Source: Hyphomicrobiales bacterium (GTDB taxonomy: Bacteria; Pseudomonadota; Alphaproteobacteria; Rhizobiales; Xanthobacteraceae). Taken from it: DNA of 5,461 nucleotides. Of the stretch, positions 1-5,461 are shown piece by piece. The stretch is taken from NCBI GenBank assembly GCA_017304505.1, contig JAFKKQ010000475.1:1-5461 (forward strand). The letters run 5' to 3'. Position 1 is the first letter of the stretch, and each line of letters starts with the position of its first letter. A program made the translations under genes and the position numbers. The notes beneath the pieces are model-generated. The model ran no database searches. It was not told where the DNA came from and saw nothing but the letters and a program-made list of their open reading frames with translations.

Positions 1-477
1 TGTGCCGGAGTTCCTGCAAGGTGCAGCCTCGCCGCAAAGCCTGGCCGATGCGGTCACGCATTTCTGGCCGGCGGCGGGCGACGGCAATGTGCGCTGCAGT
101 TCATCCCGTAATTTCTGCTCATCGGGTGTCAGCGCCGAAACCCGGACCTTCGCGGGCGCTGGCGCGTTTGACCAATCCGTTGGCCGCCTCGGAGGGAGCG
201 GCAGGTCCACTATCGTGGGCAGCGAAGACTGCTTTGTTTTGCCTGATGGCGGCCGCATCCGATGCAGTTCGCGATACAATTCATGCTGCAACTCCGGCTT
301 CGCATCCGGCCGTCGCTTGCGGGCAACGGGCTTGCGCGCAGGATGGGGAGCCCACGGCGCAAAGAAAAAGAAACCGGGAAAGCCCGGTTGCACCGAACGT
401 GCATCGGCGCGGCCAGTCGTCAACGCCATCGGCATCAACACAAAACAAATCAGCCCAAAACGGCTGCGATGAGACAT
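1..477 (-). CDS. Secreted proline-rich protein of unknown function (partial, runs off the left edge)
   Basis: The minus-strand frame opens with ATG at 477-475 and has no stop to base 1, giving 159 codons. The first 26 residues form a convincing Sec signal peptide: positive start (SHRSR), hydrophobic core around residues 7-21, and an ADA cleavage site at 24-26. No lipobox is visible. The predicted mature protein starts with an aromatic stretch (GFPGFFFF, about 32-39), then a Lys/Arg/Pro-rich segment (46-61), a proline-rich LPLPPRRP segment (92-99) and a charged, probably helical LTPDEQKLRDELQ (116-128). From about residue 133 (base 80 leftward) the composition changes to Ala/Cys-rich and looks less natural, so a frameshift or join may lie there. 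It follows the amidase on the same strand after 74 bases and could be co-transcribed. I see no clear Shine-Dalgarno. I do not recognise the family; proline-rich linkers like this occur in several rhizobial envelope proteins, which is weak evidence. Confidence 0.55.
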   Translation of the reverse strand, partial: MSHRSRFGLICFVLMPMALTTGRADARSVQPGFPGFFFFAPWAPHPARKPVARKRRPDAKPELQHELYRELHRMRPPSGKTKQSSLPTIVDLPLPPRRPTDWSNAPAPAKVRVSALTPDEQKLRDELQRTLPSPAAGQKCVTASARLCGEAAPCRNSGT

Positions 478-551
478 GCTGCGGCCCCGTTAGCCCCATT
501 GGCTCGCCCCCGGACCACCGCACTCGACGGCAGGCCGCAGGCCGTGGAGGC

Positions 552-1214
552 TTAACGCGCAACGCTGGAAGAAGTTCGCGTGGTCGAGGGCCGATAGTCC
601 TGCGCGCGGGCGCGTTCCGCCAGCGCACAGCCTTCGCAATAGCGGGCGTCCTTGTAGTCGATCCAATTGTGGGCATAGATGCGCGAGGCTGGAATGCCGT
701 AACGCTCCTGCAGGAAACGCACGAGGCCGAGGCACGTCGTGAATTGCGCCGGCGTCGGCGGCGCGCGCACATCGGGATAATTGCCGACGAACTCGATGCC
801 GAGCGAATTCATCCGCGTGACCTGATGGAAGGTCTGCGAGTTGTCGATATAGCGGTTATCGTTGCGATTGGCGCCGTCGCCGTGCGTGGTAATGACCGTC
901 TCGGGCGTCGCCCAATAGACCGTGCCGTCGGTTTCGACCCACAGTGTCACGCCGCGCTTCAACGGGTTCTTCGCCTGCTGCTGTGCCAGCCCCCGTGCCG
1001 AACCGGGAGGACCCTCGCTCTGGTGCAGGATGATGTTCTTCCACGGCGCCGCCGCGGGATCGCCGAGCGGCGCGAGATAGACGATGTGCAGCCCCGGAAT
1101 CGTCGGCATCCCCGCGCCGCGAGCAAGAGCCGCGAGGCTTTCTTCCCCTTTCGCCTGCGCAGCAAGCGGCAGCGCCAGGGCGAGGCAAAGGAAGAATGCG
1201 CGGAACGAGAGCAT
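552..1214 (-). CDS. Exported N-acetylmuramoyl-L-alanine amidase (Amidase_2/PGRP-type zinc hydrolase)
   Basis: The 220-residue product probably cleaves the amide bond between N-acetylmuramic acid and L-alanine of peptidoglycan in the periplasm. Residues 1-21 form a signal peptide (short basic start, Leu/Ala-rich core, cleavage at AQA/KG). The Amidase_2 fold is seen in order: IILHQSEG (61-68) with first zinc ligand H64; GVTLWVETDGTVYWATPE (88-105), the usual central strand pair; NSLGIEFVGN (136-145), the conserved strand after the active-site loop; and AHNWIDYKDARYCEG (181-195) with H182 and probably C193 as the other ligands. The R-x-C-x-G arrangement matches the K-x-C/D-P-G motif of T7 lysozyme, AmpD and PGRPs, with R191 where the catalytic Lys usually sits. 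The signal peptide argues against the cytoplasmic AmpD role. There is no separate cell-wall-binding domain, and the Ser/Thr/Arg tail (209-220) is probably disordered. The ATG at 1214 was chosen because the signal peptide begins there; the Shine-Dalgarno is weak. It is divergent from the acyl-CoA ligase. Confidence 0.85.
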   Translation of the reverse strand: MLSFRAFFLCLALALPLAAQAKGEESLAALARGAGMPTIPGLHIVYLAPLGDPAAAPWKNIILHQSEGPPGSARGLAQQQAKNPLKRGVTLWVETDGTVYWATPETVITTHGDGANRNDNRYIDNSQTFHQVTRMNSLGIEFVGNYPDVRAPPTPAQFTTCLGLVRFLQERYGIPASRIYAHNWIDYKDARYCEGCALAERARAQDYRPSTTRTSSSVAR

Positions 1215-1384
1215 GCGGACAGCCTAGACAAGGGCCCATCCGCGCTCAACCAGCCGCCCACAGGTGAATCTGCGACGGCCGAGCCGCTTCCGATTCATGC
1301 GCTCCGGCTGATAAGTTACGGCCGGTCCCGCAAGCCGAAGCGATCGGAAACGCGGGGTCCAAGAAGCCGTCGAGGAGAATGCCC
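1215..1384. promoter_or_regulatory. Divergent intergenic region between the amidase and the acyl-CoA ligase
   Basis: This gap of about 170 bases must hold the promoters for both the minus-strand amidase and the plus-strand ligase, because the two genes point away from each other. I cannot assign convincing -35/-10 boxes. Two small inverted repeats are visible: GAATC at 1266-1270 with GATTC at 1292-1296, and CCGGC at 1304-1308 with GCCGG at 1321-1325. Both are short enough to be chance in GC-rich DNA. An operator for a fatty-acid-responsive repressor is possible but not shown. Confidence 0.35.
1372..1377 (+). promoter_or_regulatory. Ribosome binding site that decides the acyl-CoA ligase start
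   Basis: GAGGAG lies 7 bases before the ATG at 1385 but only 1 base before the in-frame ATG at 1379. The spacing favours initiation at 1385 (protein starting MFGLMQ) over 1379 (MPMFGLMQ). Confidence 0.7.
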
Positions 1385-3016
1385 ATGTTCGGCCTGATGC
1401 AGGATTGGCCGCTTCTGTGCCATCGCATCATCGACCACGCCGCGACCCAGCACGCGGCCCGCCCCGTTATTTCACGCTCTGTCGAAGGCCCGATCCACTC
1501 CACCACCTATGCCGAGGTGCGGACCCGGGCGCTGAAGCTCGCGCAGCGACTCGACCGCGACGGCATCAAGCCGGGCGACCGCGTGGCGACGATGGCCTGG
1601 AACACCTGGCGGCACCTGGAAGCCTGGTATGGCATTCTCGGAATCGGCGCGATCTATCACACGGTCAATCCGCGACTGTTTCCCGACCAGATCGCCTGGA
1701 TCGTCAACCACGCCGAAGACCGCGTGATGATGACCGACCTCACCTTCCTGCCGCTCCTCGAAAGTCTCGCCGACCGGCTGCCGACGATCGAGCGCTATGT
1801 CGTTCTCACCGATGCCGCACACATGCCGGCAACCCCGCTGAAGAACGCCGTGCCTTACGAGGAGTGGATCGCGGAAACCGACGGCGACTTCGCCTGGAAA
1901 CAGTTCGACGAGAACACCGCCGCCGGCATGTGCTACACCTCCGGCACCACCGGCAATCCCAAGGGTGTGCTCTACTCACATCGCTCCAACGTGCTGCACG
2001 CCTTCATGGCGTCGCTGCCGGATTCAAAAGGCATCTCGTCGCGCGACGTGGTGCTGCCGGTGGTGCCGCTGTTTCATGCCAATTGCTGGTCGCTGGCATT
2101 CTCGACGCCGCTGACCGGCGCAGCGATGATCATGCCGGGCGCAAAGCTCGACGGCCCGTCGGTCTACGAGTTGATGGACCGATACAAGGTGACATTCACC
2201 GCCGGTGTGCCGCCGGTCTGGATGATGTTGCTCGACCACATGGAAAAGAACGGCCTCAAGCTGCCGCATCTCAAGCGTATCGTGATCGGCGGATCGGCGT
2301 CGCCGCGCGCCATGACCCAGACATTTCAGGACAAGTACGGTGTCGAGGTCATCCACGCCTGGGGCATGACCGAGATGAGTCCGCTGGGCTCGCTCTGCTC
2401 CATGAAGCCGGAGTACGCAAGCCTGAGCGGCGATGCGCGACTCGATGTCCAGGTGAAGCAAGGCCATCCGCCGTTCGGCGTCGAGATGAAAATCACCGAC
2501 GACAACGGCAAAAGGCTGCCGTGGGACGGCAAGACCTTCGGCCGGCTGAAAGTGCGCGGGCCGGCCGTCGCGCGGCGCTACTTCAAGGACGACACCGAGA
2601 TCCTCGACGACGAAGGCTTTTTCGACACCGGTGACGTCGCAACGATGGACCCGCAGGGCTATATGCAGGTCACCGATCGCTCGAAGGACGTCATCAAATC
2701 GGGGGGCGAGTGGATATCGTCCATCGACCTGGAGAATCTTGCGGTCGCCCATCCCAAGGTGGCGGAGGCGGCCGTGATCGGCGTGCAGCATTCCAAATGG
2801 GGTGAACGGCCGCTGCTGATCGTCGTGCTCAAGAAGGGGCAGACGGCCGCCAAGGATGAGATCCTCGGCTTCATGCAGGGCAAGATCGCCAAATGGTGGC
2901 TGCCCGACGATGTGGCTTTCGTCGATGAAATCCCGCACACCGCCACCGGGAAGATTCAGAAAACAGCGCTGCGCGACCGGTTCAAGGACTACCGGCTGCC
3001 GTCGGCAGCGGCATGA
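1385..3016 (+). CDS. AMP-forming fatty-acid/organic-acid-CoA ligase (ANL superfamily)
   Basis: The 543-residue product activates a carboxylic acid with ATP to an acyl-adenylate and then forms the CoA thioester in the cytoplasm. All core motifs are intact: the phosphate-binding loop [11 protein letters not shown] (184-194), the A5 motif HAWGMTE (324-330), FDTGD (413-417) with ribose-binding D417, the hinge [15 protein letters not shown] (431-445), and the C-terminal TATGKIQK (519-526) with catalytic K523. Length is normal for the FadD/AlkK/DmdB-like branch of medium- and long-chain acyl-CoA ligases. The opening [10 protein letters not shown] followed by an [13 protein letters not shown] segment is, from memory, typical of Bradyrhizobium-type homologues. 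Those are often named long-chain fatty-acid-CoA ligase; methylthiopropionyl-CoA ligase (DmdB) is a close relative, so the substrate cannot be fixed from sequence. An alternative start at 1379 adds two residues. The gene is transcribed away from the amidase, and the DUF898 gene follows after 107 bases. Codon third positions are strongly G/C, as expected for a native gene. Confidence 0.93.
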   Translation: MFGLMQDWPLLCHRIIDHAATQHAARPVISRSVEGPIHSTTYAEVRTRALKLAQRLDRDGIKPGDRVATMAWNTWRHLEAWYGILGIGAIYHTVNPRLFPDQIAWIVNHAEDRVMMTDLTFLPLLESLADRLPTIERYVVLTDAAHMPATPLKNAVPYEEWIAETDGDFAWKQFDENTAAGMCYTSGTTGNPKGVLYSHRSNVLHAFMASLPDSKGISSRDVVLPVVPLFHANCWSLAFSTPLTGAAMIMPGAKLDGPSVYELMDRYKVTFTAGVPPVWMMLLDHMEKNGLKLPHLKRIVIGGSASPRAMTQTFQDKYGVEVIHAWGMTEMSPLGSLCSMKPEYASLSGDARLDVQVKQGHPPFGVEMKITDDNGKRLPWDGKTFGRLKVRGPAVARRYFKDDTEILDDEGFFDTGDVATMDPQGYMQVTDRSKDVIKSGGEWISSIDLENLAVAHPKVAEAAVIGVQHSKWGERPLLIVVLKKGQTAAKDEILGFMQGKIAKWWLPDDVAFVDEIPHTATGKIQKTALRDRFKDYRLPSAAA

Positions 3017-3123
3017 CGGCAAAGGAGCCTCGGCTAATCCCGATTCCGTTAAAAACAGAAAGGCTCTAGGATAGGCGACCAAGGTTTTCGCCTGCCCCTC
3101 GCTCTCCGCCTATAGGACACCGA
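3017..3123 (+). other. Spacer between ligase and DUF898 gene with small hairpins
   Basis: The spacer holds GAGCCT at 3025-3030, complementary to AGGCTC at 3061-3066 with an A-rich stretch between them, and a tighter hairpin with AGGCGA at 3073-3078 and TCGCCT at 3088-3093 (9-base loop). Neither is followed by a T-run, so a classical rho-independent terminator is not supported. AGGA at 3114-3117, 6 bases before the ATG at 3124, is a good Shine-Dalgarno for the next gene. The two genes may be partly co-transcribed. Confidence 0.3.
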
Positions 3124-3852
3124 ATGGCCGTGGCCGAAGCGACCGCTGCCGTGGAACCCGGCGCTCCCGCCGCGACCGCCCGCTTCGTTGGGAACCGCCG
3201 CGCCTATTGGCGGCTCTTGGTCCGCGGCGCGGTGCTGCTTGCCGTCACGCTCGGCATCTATCGGTTCTGGTTTGCGACCGATGTGCGGCGGTTTCTTTGG
3301 TCGAACACTGAAATCGCCGGTGAAACGCTCGAATACACCGGCACGGCCGTCGAACTGCTGATCGGCTTCCTCATCGCAATCGCGCTTCTGGTGCCACTCT
3401 ATCTCGGGTTCGCTGTGGCCGCACTCAGCCTTGGGCCCACCGGTCAGGTCGTCAGTGCGCTCAGCTTTCCGTTGCTGTTCTTCCTCGGCCAGTTCGCCGT
3501 ATACCGCGCCCGCCGTTACCGCCTCACGCGCACGATCTATCGCGGCGTACGCTGCCACCAGGACGGCTCCGCCGTGCGCTATGCTATCTGCGCTGCATTC
3601 TGGTGGCTCCTGATCGCGCTCACGTTCGGCCTCGCCTACCCGTTCGCACAATCGCGGCTTGAACGCTTCAAGATGCGACACACGTACTACGGCAATCTGC
3701 AGGGCCGATTTGAAGGTTCCGGCTTGCGTTTGTTCCTGCACGGGCTGCCGATGTGGCTTCTGGTGGCCGGACCGCTGGCCTTCATGCTCGCGTTCTCGAT
3801 CGCCAGGCCCGACAGATGCGGCAGTGCGCTCTTCTGCGTCTCCTCGACATAG
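3124..3852 (+). CDS. DUF898/YjgN-family inner-membrane protein, 3'-truncated by a junction
   Basis: A multi-pass membrane protein of unknown biochemical role. The frame is 242 codons, but only residues 1 to about 225 are native. Visible hydrophobic segments lie at about 33-50, 75-103, 109-127, 153-175 and 208-225. Family hallmarks are the Y-x-x-W-x-x-x-x-x-R segment (46-56), [16 protein letters not shown] (70-85), the basic [13 protein letters not shown] (131-143), and a second, internally similar unit [20 protein letters not shown] (172-191). The duplicated R/K-rich plus N/T-x-Y-x-G pattern is usual for DUF898. From residue 226 (base 3799) the frame reads antisense mutS ([17 protein letters not shown]), so the tail to the stop at 3852 is not part of the family. 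Full-length members, as I recall them, are roughly 330-400 residues, so the last third is missing. The start is fixed by AGGA six bases upstream and by good homology soon after. The sequence style matches the Bradyrhizobium-like left part. The truncated product would end inside its fifth membrane segment and is probably non-functional. Confidence 0.8.
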   Translation: MAVAEATAAVEPGAPAATARFVGNRRAYWRLLVRGAVLLAVTLGIYRFWFATDVRRFLWSNTEIAGETLEYTGTAVELLIGFLIAIALLVPLYLGFAVAALSLGPTGQVVSALSFPLLFFLGQFAVYRARRYRLTRTIYRGVRCHQDGSAVRYAICAAFWWLLIALTFGLAYPFAQSRLERFKMRHTYYGNLQGRFEGSGLRLFLHGLPMWLLVAGPLAFMLAFSIARPDRCGSALFCVSST

Positions 3853-4575
3853 CCGAGCAGCGCGCCGGCCGCGGCCACGGCCAGCGGCAGGCCTTCGCAG
3901 CCGAAGCCCGACAGATCGCGCGTGCCGAAGAAGCGGCACAACTGGCGCGTCGCCGTATCGCCGTCGAAATGCCAGGGACCGCGCTTGCGCAGGCCCGGCA
4001 GCTCGGTCACGAAGCGCGGCCAGGCCACGTCCTCGGCAACCAGCGTTTCCGCCGGCTGCAGCCGCGCGAGTTCGGAGGCCAGCGCTTCGGGCGTGGCGGC
4101 TTCGCTGAGCAGGAAGCGGCCGCTGGTCAGATCGACCCAGGCCAGGCCATAACCGCTCCTGCCCGCAGCGATGCAGAGCAGGAAATTGTCGCGGCGTTCT
4201 TCCAGCAGCGCCTCGTCGGTGACGGTGCCCGGCGTGATCACGCGCACGACCTTGCTCGCAGATCGCCGCCGACTCGCCGAGCTTGATCAGCCGCGCGAGA
4301 TAGCCTTCGGCGGCGTGATACGGCACGCCGGCCATCGGAATCGGCTGGCCGGCGGAATTGCCGCGCTGGGTCAGGGTGATGTCGAGCAGCCGCGCCGCCT
4401 TGCGTGCGTCGTCGTAGAACAGTTCGTAGAAATCGCCCATGCGGAAGAACAGCAGCGTGTCGGGATGGTCAGCCTTGGCCGCGAAGTATTGGCGCATCAG
4501 CGGCGTGTGTTCGGGAGGCGCCGCGCCACTGCTGGATTCTTTCTTGCTAGCGTCTGTTTTCACGGTGTTTTCCAT
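3795..4575 (-). pseudogene. mutS: N-terminal fragment of DNA mismatch repair protein MutS (frameshifted and truncated)
   Basis: MutS binds mismatched DNA and starts methyl-directed repair. Only domain I, the connector domain and the edge of the core remain. First frame, from ATG 4575 to about 4252: [20 protein letters not shown], then [11 protein letters not shown] with the mismatch-contacting F49-x-E51, and [10 protein letters not shown]. Then the frame shifts. From about 4252 to 3795 a second minus frame gives [43 protein letters not shown] and [14 protein letters not shown]. About 14 residues normally joining ICEQ to ERKVV are absent, which fits a deletion of roughly 41 bases between two GCA triplets. 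Residues after about 270 of the usual 850 or so (core, clamp, ATPase with Walker motifs) are missing, because the DUF898 gene takes over near 3795. The second frame resembles Xanthomonadaceae-type MutS more than rhizobial MutS. Start choice is uncertain: TTG at 4605 or GTG at 4563 are alternatives, and ATG 4575 has AAGG immediately before it. No function is expected. Confidence 0.88.
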
Positions 4576-4648
4576 CCTTCGGCTTGCGTCAGCTTCCGCC
4601 TTCAACTGCCTTTTCTGCCGCCAAGGGCGGCTCTTTTGCGCTCGTGTC

Positions 4649-4710
4649 CGTAGCCCAGGCGCAGCCCGGCCGGACAGGGCGATCGCGAGCGGGCTGGTTC
4701 CCGGGCTACG
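4649..4710. repeat. Imperfect nested inverted repeat, probable dispersed intergenic element
   Basis: The outer arms CGTAGCCCAGG (4649-4659) and CCCGGGCTACG (4700-4710) pair at 10 of 11 positions. After a 2-by-3-base internal loop, CAGCCCG (4662-4668) pairs perfectly with CGGGCTG (4690-4696), leaving a 21-base apical loop. The GTAGCCC...GGGCTAC ends are typical of small palindromic repeats scattered between genes in many proteobacteria, xanthomonads included. It sits 74 bases upstream of the mutS ATG. A transcription or mRNA-stability role is possible; there is no T-run, so it is not a standard terminator. Confidence 0.5.
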
Positions 4711-4719
4711 CTGAGGTTT

Positions 4720-5461
4720 CCCCCGCGAAAAGGAAGCTTTCGCAGAGCCCCGTGCTTCGCAAGCTCATCTGCGCTGCCCGGCCTGAGCTGGACCCGTCGG
4801 GCCGCGTAGTTTACGTGCCGGACGCATCGGCAATGCCGTATCTCGTCCTCGACACGCGCCGCGACGCCCCGGCTGGTGAGCCAGAGTGACCTCGGCCAAG
4901 TCGCGCCCCGTTGGCGCCACCGTCCCGAGGCTGCCCCTGATGTCGCCGGAACGCCGTGGCATGCCGGCGCCGATCCGCCGGAAGCGGCGACGCACGTGTC
5001 GCCGGGGTTCCCCAGTGGACGGGGGGCGCCGTCGCATGCCGGCGAGGCCGGCGCGATACCGGGGCGGAGGCCGCGCAGCGCATCCGCGCCGCCGTGCCCA
5101 CGGCGGACCGTGTGCAAGCGCGCCGGCCTGTTCGGCCAGGTTCCGCAAACGGCGAGAGCGGCGCCGGAAGTCCGGTTCGTGGTTCGCAAGGGTTGCGCTG
5201 CGCGGCGGCCATATCGACGAGGCCGCCGCCGTCTTCACGTCGCCCGCCGTTGCGCCGGCCCTGCCGCCGGTCCGGCGCAGGCTGGCGCACCTCGGCCTGG
5301 GCGTGCTTGCGATACCCGCCGTCGCGCCGTCGCGTGGGTCCTGGTCGATCGCGTTTGGACGAGCGCAACGACAGGGCAGGCAGGCTGACCGGCTGGCAGA
5401 ACGGCCGGAGCGGGCAGGCCGCCGCCCCGGCTGCCGGCAGCGAGGCGTCCCCATGCCCGGC
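4720..5461. other. Very GC-rich stretch with no recognisable gene
   Basis: No protein family could be recognised on either strand. Long frames are open in several phases, including plus 4876-5388 and minus 5454-4765, 5368-4811 and 5189-4602. All are dominated by Arg, Pro, Ala and Gly, as expected from random reading of GC-rich DNA (50 of the 60 bases at 5041-5100 are G or C). Between about 5150 and 5330 one plus phase (containing GGHIDEAAAVFTSPAVAP) has strongly G/C third positions. From about 5290 to 5460 a different plus phase (containing LTGWQNGRSGQAAAPAAGSE) does. This could mean a real gene broken by small indels, but the match to any known protein is absent. GCATGCCGGCG occurs twice, at 4959-4969 and 5034-5044, exactly 75 bases apart. 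Confidence 0.4.
5089..5106. repeat. Short perfect palindrome
   Basis: CCGCCGTG at 5089-5096 is followed by CC and its exact complement CACGGCGG at 5099-5106. As a hairpin it would need a tight loop, and there is no following T-run. In sequence this GC-rich it may be chance. Confidence 0.3.

Noticed and set aside
21..1397. A 458-codon plus-strand frame across the left end
   Set aside because: It is antisense to the amidase and to the partial secreted protein, is Arg/Ala-rich, and lacks any family motif.
3021..3066. Rho-independent terminator after the acyl-CoA ligase
   Set aside because: Only a 6-base complementary pair with a 30-base loop is present, and no T-run follows.
2024..3082. A 352-codon minus-strand frame
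   Set aside because: It lies entirely antisense to the acyl-CoA ligase and its downstream spacer, with His/Arg/Asp-rich composition typical of a shadow frame.
3753..4286. A 177-codon plus-strand frame over the junction
   Set aside because: It is antisense to the recognisable MutS second frame and has no motif of its own.
3049..4605. One 518-codon minus-strand frame covering the mutS start and running through the DUF898 gene
   Set aside because: Only the part from 4575 to about 4252 matches MutS. After that it is out of phase with mutS and then antisense to DUF898, so it stays open only because of high GC.
4876..5388. A 170-codon plus-strand frame as a novel proline-rich protein
   Set aside because: Many A/T third positions, no clear ribosome binding site, and competing open frames on both strands; it cannot be supported as a gene.
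1..5461. Mobile element, CRISPR array, toxin-antitoxin or other defence system
   Set aside because: No transposase or integrase motif, no regularly spaced repeats and no recognisable effector or toxin genes were seen.

Overview
The window is GC-rich and appears to be a composite of two parts that do not belong together. From memory of the families (not a search), the left part (about 1-3795) resembles Alphaproteobacteria of the Bradyrhizobium/Rhodopseudomonas type. The right part (about 3796-5461) carries a mutS piece closer to Xanthomonadaceae-type Gammaproteobacteria. No new defence, mobile or biosynthetic system is visible, and there are no rRNA or tRNA genes, CRISPR arrays or recognisable insertion sequences. 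The most notable feature is the join itself.

Left part. On the minus strand, an exported zinc amidase of the Amidase_2/PGRP type (552-1214) is followed 74 bases later by a partial gene for a secreted, proline-rich protein that runs off the left edge (1-477). Divergent from the amidase, across about 170 bases, is a complete AMP-forming acyl-CoA ligase (1385-3016) with every adenylation motif intact. It is followed on the same strand by a multi-pass membrane protein of the DUF898/YjgN family (3124-3852), whose 3' end is cut off.

Junction. Near 3795-3803 the DUF898 reading frame runs into the antisense strand of a mutS fragment. Both genes lose their 3' parts at the same point. The mutS fragment (minus strand, 4575 down to about 3795) keeps only the N-terminal third of the protein and also has an internal frameshifting deletion of roughly 41 bases near 4252. 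It therefore cannot encode working MutS.

Right part. Upstream of mutS is an imperfect nested inverted repeat (4649-4710) that looks like a dispersed intergenic element. Beyond it, about 740 bases of extremely GC-rich DNA (4720-5461) have long open frames in several phases but no protein I recognise.

Functionally, the left part combines cell-envelope maintenance (amidase, secreted protein, membrane protein) with fatty or organic acid activation. Nothing shows that these genes form one pathway. The abrupt change at 3.8 kb is most simply a chimeric contig or an illegitimate recombination scar.
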